Shown here: positions 9,861 to 17,666 of the stretch, one piece after another
Layout of the letters: each line of letters begins with the position of its first letter
Position numbering within the stretch: the stretch's first letter is position 1
Assembly (NCBI RefSeq): GCF_009192775.1
Contig: NZ_VTFX01000003.1
Span: forward strand, 124,001 to 188,000
DNA length: 64,000 nt
Source of the DNA: Arthrobacter yangruifuii
GTDB taxonomy: Bacteria > Actinomycetota > Actinomycetes > Actinomycetales > Micrococcaceae
Direction: 5' to 3'
Translations under genes and position numbers: made by a program
Notes under the pieces: model-generated
Database searches by the model: none
What the model was told of the DNA's origin: nothing
What the model saw: the letters and a program-made list of their open reading frames with translations, nothing else

Positions 9861-10319
9861 ATGGACAGAAGCATCGGCACCTCGGATTATCGGCTCTACT
9901 CCCGCCCCGCTCCCGGCGGAGGCGGGGACTATGTGGAAGTGGTGGACGACGGCGGGGAACTCCCGGCGGCTCCCGCCCGCGCGCAGGCGGAGGCCGGGGA
10001 AACCGGACCCGCCGCCGGCGCTGCCGGCGGCTGGGGACCGGATACGGCCCCCCGAAGCCGGTTCAACCCCTATCTGTGTGCCGCATGGGCGGTTGTGGCC
10101 CTGATGCTCGCCGGCGGACTGACCTGGCTCTCCGGTGCCCTTCCGGAGATGGCAACTGTCTACTCCAGCAGCGCGGCACACATGACCAGCCAGGACCTCA
10201 TGAGGATGAACTTCCAGATGATGGGTGTGTACCTGCTGCCCTTCGGCCTTGCCGGAGCCCTCGCCCTGCTCACCGTTCAGGCTGCCCGCTACCGCGGGCC
10301 GGGCCGGCGCCGGTCCTAG
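9861..10319 (+). CDS. Hypothetical two-helix membrane protein
   Basis: A 152-residue protein I do not recognise. The first 70 residues are polar and rich in Gly, Ala and Pro. They are followed by one hydrophobic helix (AWAVVALMLAGGLTWLSGAL), a short Met-rich segment (HMTSQDLMRMNFQMMG) and a second helix (VYLLPFGLAGALALLTV), ending in a basic tail. The topology fits a small inner-membrane protein with both termini cytosolic. There is no Shine-Dalgarno; a -10 hexamer sits 13 bases upstream. Its stop codon overlaps that of the convergent peptidase gene in the tetranucleotide CTAG. Confidence 0.7.
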   Translation: MDRSIGTSDYRLYSRPAPGGGGDYVEVVDDGGELPAAPARAQAEAGETGPAAGAAGGWGPDTAPRSRFNPYLCAAWAVVALMLAGGLTWLSGALPEMATVYSSSAAHMTSQDLMRMNFQMMGVYLLPFGLAGALALLTVQAARYRGPGRRRS

Positions 10320-12340
10320 GCCAGGCCGCGCCGGTTCAGCAGCGGCTCGATCTGTGCGTCCCGGCCGCGGAAGTTCCGGAAGGCCTGCAGCGGATTGATA
10401 CCGTTGCCGCGGGAGAGCAGCTCGGTGCGGAAGTGTTCCCCGTTTTCGCGGGTGAGGCCGCCGTTGTCCTTGAACCATTCCACCGTATCGGCGTCCAGGA
10501 CCTCGCTCCAGATGTAGGCGTAGTAGGCGGCCGAGTAGCCGCTGGCGTAAATGTGCTTGAAGTACCCGGTGCGGTACCGCGGCGGCACGAGGTCCAGGGC
10601 GACGCCGGCTGCCTGAAGTGCCTGCGCCTCGAAAGCCTCCGGGTCTTCAACGGTTTCGCCCGGTGCCAGCTCATGCCAGGCCAGGTCCAGCAGGGTGGCT
10701 CCGAGGTATTCGGTGGTGGCGAACCCCTCGCCCCAGACCGCCGCGGCGTTCACCCGGTCAATGACGTCCTGGGCCAGCGGCTCGCCGGTGACGTGGTGGT
10801 TGGCGAAGTTACGCACCACCTCGGGCCAGAGCATCCACATCTCGTTCACCTGGGACGGGTACTCCACAAAGTCGCGGGGGACCGCGGTGCCGGAGAGCAG
10901 CGGATAGGTGACTGAGGAGAAGAGCCCGTGCAGGGCGTGTCCGAATTCGTGGAACACCGTGACCACTTCGTCGAAGCTCAGCAGCGTCGGTTCGCCTTCG
11001 GCGGGCTTGGAGAGGTTGAGGTTGTTCAGCACCACCGGTTCCTGCGCCAGCAGGCGGGACTGGTTCACCAGCGAGTTCATCCAGGCGCCGCCGGCCTTGG
11101 TGTCCCGGGTGTAATAGTCGCCCAGGAACAGGCCCAGCCCGGTGCCGTCCTCGTTCTTCACTTCCCAGACGCGGACATCCGGATGGTAGCCGGACAGATC
11201 CGTGCGTTCGGTGAAGGTGAGTCCGTACAGGCGGTTGGCGGCGAAGAACACGCCGTCGGTCAGGACCCGTTCCAGTTCGAAGTACGGACGCAGGGCGGCG
11301 AGGTCAACATCGAACTTCTCCCGGCGGACCTGCCCGGAATAGAACGCCCAGTCCCATGCGGCCAGCTCATGCCCGTCCCTCGCGGCGGCTTCCTGCAGCT
11401 CCCCGGCTTCGGCCCGGGCATTGCGGACGGCGGCCGGAGCCAGCTTGTCCAGCATCTCGTGGATGGCGTCCAGCGAGGGCGCGGTCTGATCATCGGTGGC
11501 GTATTCGGCGTGGGAGCCGAAGCCCAGCAGGGCAGCCTTCTCGGCGCGCAGGGCCGCCAGCTCGGCGGCGATGGACAGTGTGTTGGACTCATTGTCCCGG
11601 AATCCGCGGTTCAGGGCGGCGGTGTGCAGCTGCCGGCGTACCTCACGGTTCGTGAGGGAGGCCAGGGCAGGCTGCGCCGTGGGCAGGACCAGGGACAGCA
11701 GATACTTGCCCTCATGGCCGGCTTCCCGGGCGGCCGCTGCGGCGGAGGCCACGTCGTCGTCGGACAGTCCGGCGAGATCGGCGGCGTCGTCCAGGACCAG
11801 GGCCGAATCATTGGTGTCTTTGAGCAGGCGCTGGGAAAACTCGGTGCTCAGCTCGGACAGGCGGGCGTTCAGTTCGCGCATCCGGGCCTGGCCGGCATCG
11901 TCCAGCTGTGCACCGGCACGGATGAAGCGGCGCTGGTATTCGGAGACCAGGCGTGCCTGCTCGTCATCCAGGCCCTCCTGCTGCCCGGCGACCGCCTGAA
12001 CCCGCTCGAAGAGCTGCCGGTTCAGGTAAATGCTGTCCTCGTGTGCAGCCAGCTGCGGGCCGACCTGCTGCTCGATTTTCTGTACGCCTTCGGTGGCATC
12101 CGCGTGGGACAAAGTGAAGAAGACCAGGGCGGTGCGGCCCAGGACCTGCCCGGCGGTTTCGAGGGCGGCCACCGTGTTGTCAAAATCCGGGGCTTCCGGG
12201 TTCGCGGCGATCGCTTCGATTTCCGCCGTGTGCCGGGCGAATCCGGCGTCGAAGGCGGGGAGGAAGTGGTCCTCGCTGATCTGCCCGAACGGCGGAAGCT
12301 GGTACGGCAGGGTGCTGGGGGAAAGGAAGGGGTTGTCCAT
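10316..12340 (-). CDS. dcp: M3 family metallopeptidase (peptidyl-dipeptidase Dcp-like)
   Basis: A cytosolic zinc peptidase of 674 residues that cleaves short peptides, belonging to the M3A oligopeptidase A / dipeptidyl carboxypeptidase group. The zinc motif is HEFGHALHG starting at His464, and the third ligand lies in YPSQVNEMW about 25 residues later. The N-terminal half is the alpha-helical channel domain. The start at 12340 (MDNPFLSPSTLPYQLP) matches the conserved family N-terminus; a longer reading adds 35 unconserved residues. It is monocistronic and convergent with the small membrane gene. It sits in the variable segment between pgsA and yebC. Confidence 0.93.
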   Translation of the reverse strand: MDNPFLSPSTLPYQLPPFGQISEDHFLPAFDAGFARHTAEIEAIAANPEAPDFDNTVAALETAGQVLGRTALVFFTLSHADATEGVQKIEQQVGPQLAAHEDSIYLNRQLFERVQAVAGQQEGLDDEQARLVSEYQRRFIRAGAQLDDAGQARMRELNARLSELSTEFSQRLLKDTNDSALVLDDAADLAGLSDDDVASAAAAAREAGHEGKYLLSLVLPTAQPALASLTNREVRRQLHTAALNRGFRDNESNTLSIAAELAALRAEKAALLGFGSHAEYATDDQTAPSLDAIHEMLDKLAPAAVRNARAEAGELQEAAARDGHELAAWDWAFYSGQVRREKFDVDLAALRPYFELERVLTDGVFFAANRLYGLTFTERTDLSGYHPDVRVWEVKNEDGTGLGLFLGDYYTRDTKAGGAWMNSLVNQSRLLAQEPVVLNNLNLSKPAEGEPTLLSFDEVVTVFHEFGHALHGLFSSVTYPLLSGTAVPRDFVEYPSQVNEMWMLWPEVVRNFANHHVTGEPLAQDVIDRVNAAAVWGEGFATTEYLGATLLDLAWHELAPGETVEDPEAFEAQALQAAGVALDLVPPRYRTGYFKHIYASGYSAAYYAYIWSEVLDADTVEWFKDNGGLTRENGEHFRTELLSRGNGINPLQAFRNFRGRDAQIEPLLNRRGLA

Positions 12341-12462
12341 AAGGCCCAAGACTGGCACACCGTCCTCCCTCGGACCAACATGACGGTGCCGTAGGATCGC
12401 AGGCAATCCCCGCTGCCCATGTTGTGCAGATCCGGGGCCGGCCACTGAAGGAGTCGGGCTCC

Positions 12463-13742
12463 ATGAGGCACCACACGTATGTCAGCGGGCGGGGACGGAC
12501 CGCCCGGGCAGCCATGCTGATCCTGTTCTGCCTGCTGGCGGGAGCCTGCAGCCCGGCGGGGAACGACGACGGCGGGCCGGCAGGTACGCCGTCGTCCACC
12601 GCGCCCTCGCCAGCCGCGCCGTCCGGGACAGGCGGGGCAACGGCGGCCGCCCCGGAGCCCGAACCTGCAGCGGTTCCGGGCAAGGGGCCGGAATGTCCAA
12701 CACGGAACTGCTTTTCGGTGCTGCTGGCCGGGGATCTGCTGGTCCATCCCCAGCTCTGGGACCAGGCCGCCGCGGATGCGGCGGTGACGGGAAAAAGCCC
12801 CTGGATTTCGAGCCGCTGCTGGCCGGCCAACGGACCTATATCGGTGCTGCGGACCTCTCCGTGTGCCACATGGAGACGCCGGTGGCGGAGCCGGACGGTC
12901 CGTACGCGGGCTATCCCATGTTCAACGTACCGCCGCAGATCCTCACGGCCGCTGCCGCCGTCGGCTACTCCGGCTGCACCACGGCCAGCAACCACACCGT
13001 AGACGCCGGGACCGAGGGGGTGAACCGGACCCTGGGGGTGCTGGATTCCCTGGGCCTGGAGCACACCGGATCATATGCCGCGGAGGCCGGTGCCGGCGCG
13101 CCCATGCGCCTGTCCGCCCCGGCCGGGGAGCTCGCCGTCATCGAGGCAACCTACGGGTTGAACGGGCTGGCGGCGGAGTATCCGTGGCAGGTGGACCTGC
13201 TCGACGCTCCGGCGATGACCGCCAAGGCGAAGGCGGCCCGTGCGGCGGGGGCCGACGTCGTTGTCGCCGCTATCCATGCCGGGGAGGAATACGCATCCAT
13301 GCCCAACGCCCAGCAGGTGGAAACGGCCCATGCGCTGGCGGACAGCGGTGAGTTTGACTTCATTTACGGCCACCACACCCATTCGGTGCTGCCGATCGAG
13401 AACTACAACGGCACCTGGATTGTGTACGGGCTCGGCAACGCCGTGACGGAGCTTTCGCCCTGGTACAACGTCAACAATGAGGGACTGATTGTGCGGGCAC
13501 AGTTCGCGCGCGACGACGCCGGGGACTGGTCCGTCAGCGACCTCGCCTGGGCGCCGTCAGTGATTGTCCGGGACCCGTACCGGTGGTGTTCCGTTGCCGG
13601 GGACCTGCCGCAGGGCGAGTGCGCCCCGGTGTCCCAGCGGGAAGCGGTGCGCACACGGACCATTCCGGTGGTCGAGTCTCTGGGAGCCGCCGACGCCGGG
13701 GCACACGAGTGGCTGGTGTCGCAGGACGGCGGGGGAGGGTAG
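12463..13742 (+). pseudogene. CapA-family lipoprotein, interrupted by one frameshift
   Basis: A metallophosphatase-like CapA protein (family associated with poly-gamma-glutamate/capsule synthesis) whose reading frame breaks once. From ATG 12463 (AAGGAG at 12448-12453) the first frame gives a signal peptide with an imperfect lipobox (LLAGAC, Cys29), a Pro/Ala-rich linker and the conserved start SVLLAGDLLVHPQLWDQ. Around 12789-12797 (GGGAAAAAG) the homologous sequence moves to the -1 frame and continues without further defects: LDFEPLLAG, CHMETPVA, TASNHTVDAG, IYGHHTHSVLP, WIVYGLGN, to the stop at 13742. It could be a sequencing indel, a recent pseudogene or a frameshifting site; the rest is well preserved, which favours a recent or artificial lesion. 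Confidence 0.75.
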
Positions 13743-13758
13743 GCGAGGGTTGTGCTGG

Positions 13759-14478
13759 CTAAAGCCCTTTGGTGAGGAAAATCCACTCCGGTGAACCTTG
13801 CCGCACCGGGCTTCGATCCCAGTTCCCCCAGCACTGATCGACCGTAAGTCCTGTGGCTTGCAGCCCTGAGGTCACCGTATCCCAGGAGGGGAAGCGGAGG
13901 GTCTCGGTCGTGGTCCAGGTGCCGGATCCGTTGGTCCAGGTATCCGTGTGCGTGACGAGGTCACCGTTGCGCCGGACGGTCTGGATGACTGTTCCCCGAC
14001 TGGTGCTGTGCGTGCCCTCCCACCGGCGCCAGGCTTGAGCATCCGGGTTGCGCACTTCAAATGCCAGCCTGCCTCCGGTCCGCAGTGTCCGTCCGGCATG
14101 CGTGAGCACCTGCACCCAGGCGGTGTCATCAAGGAAGTACTGCGCCACATGTCCGGTCATCAGAACCAAATCGGCCCACGCATCCGGCAGGCGTTCCGCG
14201 GTTCCTCGAATCCAGGCGACGGCGTCGGCGTGCGGCTGGGATGCAGCAAGGGAGAGCATGGTGTCTTCCGGCTCGACGCCGGTGACCTCATACCCCTGCC
14301 CTGCCAGCAGGCTGCACAGCAGGCCTGTTCCCGATCCGATGTCCGCAACGCGGCGGGCTCCCGTCTCGGCGGCCAGGGTCAGGTAGAACTGCAGGTCCTG
14401 CCGGGATTCGGTATCGGCGTCGTAGGCGGCAGCAAGCTCAGGGACGGCGTAGTAGTTGGCCGGCTTCGGTGCAGTCAC
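13759..14478 (-). CDS. Class I SAM-dependent methyltransferase
   Basis: A soluble small-molecule methyltransferase of about 239 residues. Motif I is VADIGSGTGLLCSLLA (Asp46 onward), followed by the acidic strand-2 end VTGVEPEDTML and the hydrophobic motif ADLVLMTGHVAQYF. The C-terminal part, with alternating Thr and Trp, fits the Methyltransf_11/25 group, whose substrates vary. The GTG at 14478 (VTAPKPANYY) is my preferred start, but no good Shine-Dalgarno precedes it and the frame stays open to 14589. It converges on the broken capA gene, with a 16-base gap. The substrate is unknown. Confidence 0.8.
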   Translation of the reverse strand: MTAPKPANYYAVPELAAAYDADTESRQDLQFYLTLAAETGARRVADIGSGTGLLCSLLAGQGYEVTGVEPEDTMLSLAASQPHADAVAWIRGTAERLPDAWADLVLMTGHVAQYFLDDTAWVQVLTHAGRTLRTGGRLAFEVRNPDAQAWRRWEGTHSTSRGTVIQTVRRNGDLVTHTDTWTNGSGTWTTTETLRFPSWDTVTSGLQATGLTVDQCWGNWDRSPVRQGSPEWIFLTKGL

Positions 14479-14678
14479 GAGGCTCGTTTCGGTCGGGGGC
14501 TTTTCATTGGGGGAGCAGGGTAGCTTCGGTCTGGGTAGGCGCCTGAACGGTAGCACGCGTCCCGGATCTGGGGTGGCCTGCGGGGGCACGCCTCCAGCAC
14601 CCGGAACCGGCAGACCGCGGCAGGATCCTGACCGAACCTTTCAAGTATTTTCCCAAGTCAGGACCGGGGTACTTGGCG

Positions 14679-14698
14679 TTGTGGGTAGTTTTCCACAA
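14679..14698. repeat. Inverted repeat TTGTGG/CCACAA upstream of the DUF222 gene
   Basis: TTGTGG (14679-14684) and CCACAA (14693-14698) form a 6-bp inverted repeat about 50 bases before the DUF222/HNH start codon. Each arm lies in a partial DnaA-box-like 9-mer. A second inverted pair, CAAGTA (14642-14647) and TACTTG (14670-14675), lies just before it. These could be operators or recombination marks; no function can be assigned. Confidence 0.35.
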
Positions 14699-14713
14699 GG
14701 ACGAAAACTCCTA

Positions 14714-14742
14714 TTGCAGGCTTGGTCTTCAGCCCATAGCAT
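14714..14742 (+). promoter_or_regulatory. Promoter of the DUF222/HNH gene
   Basis: TTGCAG (14714-14719), a 17-base spacer and TAGCAT (14737-14742) make the best -35/-10 pair seen in the window. Transcription is predicted to begin at about 14749-14750, that is at the ATG, so the mRNA would be leaderless. The last -10 base is also the first base of the LexA box. Confidence 0.6.
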
Positions 14743-14757
14743 CGAACACATGTTCGA
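14742..14757. promoter_or_regulatory. LexA (SOS) box overlapping the DUF222/HNH start codon
   Basis: TCGAACACATGTTCGA matches TCGAAC-N4-GTTCGA at all twelve fixed positions. The ATG start at 14750 lies inside it, so the operator encodes the N-terminus Met-Phe-Glu. Bound LexA would cover the -10 element, the expected transcription start and the initiation codon. Confidence 0.85.
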
Positions 14758-16162
14758 ATCAAATCCAGGGTATTCACCACCTGTTGACGGCGCGTATCGC
14801 GGCAACGAACCGTCATCCCCGCAGGTCGCCATGTGGATCGCCGAGCTGTCTTCCGGGCGGGTCATGGAGGAGATCGCCTCCGATACAGACGGGGGTTTGA
14901 TAGGCCGATTGCGGGTACTGGAGGAACTCAAGGCCGCTGCGGCAGCAGCCCAGGTTCGCGTCGCAGCCGCCTTCGATGCCTCCGTCCGTGCAGCACATGC
15001 CCGCGCCGGAATTCCCGAGGGGCAGCAGGGAAGAGGAGTTGCTGCCCAAATTGCCCTCGCCCGGCGCGAATCGCCTGCACGCGGCGGGCGGATTCTTGGC
15101 TTTTCCAAGGCGCTTGCACACGAAATGCCATGCACGCTCCGGGCGCTGTCCGAGGGCAGACTCAACGAATGGCGGGCCACGCTTCTGGTCCGTGAAACTG
15201 CATGCCTGTCGGTATCCGACCGTCGTTTGGTGGACCGTGAGGTAGCCGGAGACCCCGCAGGGCTGGAGGGCTTGGGCGATGGACGCCTGATCGGACGGAT
15301 CCGGAAACTGACCTACCGGATCGATCAGGAAGCGCTGGTTCGCCGGGCTGCTAAGGCAGAGGCGGACCGTTATGTTTCCTGCCGGCCTGCCCCGGACACC
15401 ATGACCTACCTGACCGGCCTATTGCCTGTGGCCCAGGGTGTCGCCGTCTTTGCCGCCCTCAGCCGTGAAGCAGATTCCCTCCGGGCACGTGGCGATGAAC
15501 GCGGCCGGGGCCAGATCATGGCTGACACCATGGTGGAAAGAATCACCGGTCTTGCCCAGGCGGACCGGGTGCCTTTGGAGGTCCAGCTTGTTATGACGGA
15601 CCGTACGCTGCTTGCCGGCTCGAACGAACCGGCCTATCTCAGCGGATACGGAGTGGTGCCGGCCAAGTGGGCACGAGACGCGGTGCGAAACGCCGGAAGC
15701 CGCAGCGGCGGCGGTGAAATGACCGAGAAGGAGCGGCCACACAAAGCCGGACACGATGAACCGGCCACCCGGCGTCGATCCTCTGCAGCGCCGGACCTCT
15801 GGCTCCGGCGCCTCTACACAGCACCGACCTCAGGCGAACTCATTGGCCTGGACTCCAAGGCGCGGTTTGTTCCCGAGTCATTGGCAAGGTTCATCTCCGC
15901 GAGGGATCAAACCTGCCGGACACCGTGGTGCAACGCCCCAATACGGCACCGCGACCACATCCGCCCGCACCGGACCGGCGGAAGCACTCACGCCGGCAAC
16001 CTGCAGGGCCTGTGCGTAGCCTGCAACCAGGCGAAGGAAGCACCGGGCTGGCGGACTGAAAAAACTGAAAAACCTGGCCGGCACACAGTCGTAATTACTA
16101 CGCCCACCGGACACACCTATCAGTCCACGGCGCCGCCGCTGCCGGGTGCCCGGGCGTTTTAA
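14750..16162 (+). CDS. DUF222 / HNH endonuclease (13E12-repeat family)
   Basis: A 470-residue protein with an N-terminal alpha-helical DUF222 domain (about 15-330) and a C-terminal HNH nuclease fold. The nuclease region shows Cys389 and Cys394, RHRDHIRPHRTGG and LCVACNQAKE, so the zinc ribbon and catalytic His are intact. The family is the REP13E12 family of mycobacteria, several members of which carry LexA boxes; copies there act as integration sites for a prophage. The start MFESNPG is supported by the SOS box, the -10 position and the absence of any Shine-Dalgarno. Between the domains is a basic low-complexity stretch. Its natural target is unknown. Confidence 0.85.
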   Translation: MFESNPGYSPPVDGAYRGNEPSSPQVAMWIAELSSGRVMEEIASDTDGGLIGRLRVLEELKAAAAAAQVRVAAAFDASVRAAHARAGIPEGQQGRGVAAQIALARRESPARGGRILGFSKALAHEMPCTLRALSEGRLNEWRATLLVRETACLSVSDRRLVDREVAGDPAGLEGLGDGRLIGRIRKLTYRIDQEALVRRAAKAEADRYVSCRPAPDTMTYLTGLLPVAQGVAVFAALSREADSLRARGDERGRGQIMADTMVERITGLAQADRVPLEVQLVMTDRTLLAGSNEPAYLSGYGVVPAKWARDAVRNAGSRSGGGEMTEKERPHKAGHDEPATRRRSSAAPDLWLRRLYTAPTSGELIGLDSKARFVPESLARFISARDQTCRTPWCNAPIRHRDHIRPHRTGGSTHAGNLQGLCVACNQAKEAPGWRTEKTEKPGRHTVVITTPTGHTYQSTAPPLPGARAF

Positions 16163-16198
16163 GTCACAGCGATAGCTCGCGTACTCCGCACCGCCGAT

Positions 16199-16204
16199 TA
16201 GTCT
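16199..16204 (+). promoter_or_regulatory. -10 element (TAGTCT), leaderless arrangement
   Basis: TAGTCT starts 13 bases before ATG 16212 with no ribosome binding site between, which also favours 16212 over the in-frame ATG at 16206. Confidence 0.4.
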
Positions 16205-16211
16205 GATGGTC

Positions 16212-16853
16212 ATGATCCCAAGTGCCGACCTGGATGCCTACGCACAAAAGATGCGCCGGTTCATGGAAAACGGAATAGACCTCGAGGTCGACGCACGGTT
16301 TATCGACATGCTTGCCGCCCGCAAAAGCCGGATTCTCGACATCGGATGTGGCATCGGCTCGGCGGTTAGTGCGCTGCGTCATAGTGGGCATCAGGCGTAC
16401 GGCATCGATCCGGCTTCCGCCGTTTTGGATGTCGCCGCTGACATTTTCGATGCCGTTTGGTACCGACAACTGGCAGTGGAGGAACTCACGGGTGACCGTT
16501 TGTCTCGTGAGGGTCTTCCTACCCGATATGAGGTCGTTTCCATGTGCGGAAACGTGCCGGCATTCCTTTCCGCCGAGGCTTTGCAGGACGCTTTCGGGAG
16601 AGTCAACGGGCTCCTGATTGAGGGTGGCTTGTTTGTGGTTGGTACAACCGTCGAGGCACGGGGAGGACCGAAGTCCCAAGACACGGCGGCTGGTTTCGCA
16701 GGGTTGACGTTGTTACACAGGTTTTCGGATTGGCACCTCGGCGCTTTTGATAAGGACTCAGGCTGGTCCGTTAGCGTGTACGCCAAACCTGGTGCGCTTC
16801 ACCCTCGCACTGGCCCGGATGGGATCTTCATCCTGGAATATCCGGCAAAATGA
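16212..16853 (+). CDS. Class I SAM-dependent methyltransferase
   Basis: A soluble protein of 213 residues. Motif I is RILDIGCGIGSAVSAL near residue 42, strand 2 ends in YGIDPAS, and VSMCGNVPAFL takes the place of motif II/III. The C-terminal region (FSDWHLGAFDKDSGWSVSVYAK) is not familiar to me. Base composition is visibly less GC-rich and codon choice less biased than in the flanking house-keeping genes, which suggests recent acquisition. The Nudix gene starts five bases after its stop, so these may be one accessory unit next to the DUF222/HNH gene. The substrate is unknown. Confidence 0.75.
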   Translation: MIPSADLDAYAQKMRRFMENGIDLEVDARFIDMLAARKSRILDIGCGIGSAVSALRHSGHQAYGIDPASAVLDVAADIFDAVWYRQLAVEELTGDRLSREGLPTRYEVVSMCGNVPAFLSAEALQDAFGRVNGLLIEGGLFVVGTTVEARGGPKSQDTAAGFAGLTLLHRFSDWHLGAFDKDSGWSVSVYAKPGALHPRTGPDGIFILEYPAK

Positions 16854-16857
16854 CAGT

Positions 16858-17424
16858 ATGCCCCTCGAAGATCTACTTACCCGTCTGCGGACACTTCCTG
16901 ATTCAAAGCGGAAAGAAGCGTATCTGCGCTTCTTGAACGCAGCGGGAACGGCAGCGCTGCGCAAGGACGGCGGCCCGGAACATGTCACGGGGTCCTGCTT
17001 CGTCTTTTCGCCCGGATTCGATCACGTTCTCCTGTGTTTCCACCGCAAGGGCCAGTTCTGGGTGCAGTTCGGCGGCCATGTCGAACCGGAGGATGCATCA
17101 GTGGCGGAAACCGCCCAAAGGGAAGCCCGCGAGGAATCGGGACTTGGCGACCTTGCTCTGCTTTCCCCGGCAATCATGGATCTCGACCGGCATGACCTGC
17201 AGGGCGGTTTCTCGTGTTCAGCACATTGGGACGTGGGGTTCGCTGCGGTCATTAGCCGGGATGTCGTGACCACTGTGAGCGATGAGAGCGAGGCCGTCCG
17301 CTGGTTCCCGATCAGCGAATTGCCGGCCAGGCTTCCTGAGGGATTCCTCGAACGCCTGGAATACGTGCGGCGCACGGCTATGTCTCTGCCAGGCGCAGGC
17401 TACGGCACCACCCGCGGCGGATAG
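16858..17424 (+). CDS. Nudix hydrolase
   Basis: A 188-residue pyrophosphohydrolase acting on nucleoside-diphosphate-linked substrates. The Nudix box runs from Gly73 (GGHVEPEDASVAETAQ) to REAREESGL ending at Leu96. Compared with the canonical pattern it has one extra residue before REAREESG, as in the common GGHVEPGD subgroup. The N-terminal 40 residues form a helical extension. CAAAAT lies 12 bases before the ATG and no Shine-Dalgarno is present, so it may be leaderless or read through from the methyltransferase. An earlier in-frame start at 16747 would overlap that gene and is unlikely. Substrate unknown. Confidence 0.85.
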   Translation: MPLEDLLTRLRTLPDSKRKEAYLRFLNAAGTAALRKDGGPEHVTGSCFVFSPGFDHVLLCFHRKGQFWVQFGGHVEPEDASVAETAQREAREESGLGDLALLSPAIMDLDRHDLQGGFSCSAHWDVGFAAVISRDVVTTVSDESEAVRWFPISELPARLPEGFLERLEYVRRTAMSLPGAGYGTTRGG

Positions 17425-17427
17425 GCT
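17422..17427 (+). promoter_or_regulatory. -10 element (TAGGCT), leaderless arrangement
   Basis: TAGGCT overlaps the Nudix stop codon and starts 12 bases before ATG 17434; there is no Shine-Dalgarno. Confidence 0.4.
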
Positions 17428-17433
17428 GCGTGC

Positions 17434-17631
17434 ATGAACACAACCCGTGAGTACCGCCCGGCCTTCTTCATTATTGGTGCAGCCTTGCTCGCGGCCGCGG
17501 CCGTCATCCTGGTGCCGGGGTTATTCGATGATTTCGGGACACCCCGGCTAGTCGCGGTCCTGGCGCTGACGGCAGGTGCGGTGTGCTTCGCCGTCGCAGC
17601 TGTCCGGAACCGGCGCGCCGGCACCGACTAG
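17434..17631 (+). CDS. Small two-helix membrane protein
   Basis: A 65-residue protein consisting of a short polar N-terminus, helix 1 (AFFIIGAALLAAAAVILV), the loop PGLFDDFGTPR, helix 2 (LVAVLALTAGAVCFAVAAV) and a basic tail. Nothing in it points to a function. It is the last + strand gene before the opposing gatD. Its codon use fits a real gene and the -10 at 17422 has the same spacing as other leaderless starts here. Confidence 0.6.
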   Translation: MNTTREYRPAFFIIGAALLAAAAVILVPGLFDDFGTPRLVAVLALTAGAVCFAVAAVRNRRAGTD

Positions 17632-17666
17632 GAGAGCCGCGACGCCGGTTCGGGGTGACCCCGACG

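Noticed and set aside
10928-12394. 488-codon open frame opposite the M3 peptidase gene
   Set aside because: Shadow frame of a gene with an intact HEFGH motif and conserved ends.
12693-12780. ATG 12693 as an independent start of the CapA protein
   Set aside because: The residues before GKKPLDFEPL in this frame do not resemble CapA, whereas the other frame gives the signal peptide and the conserved first strand; a frameshift explains both.
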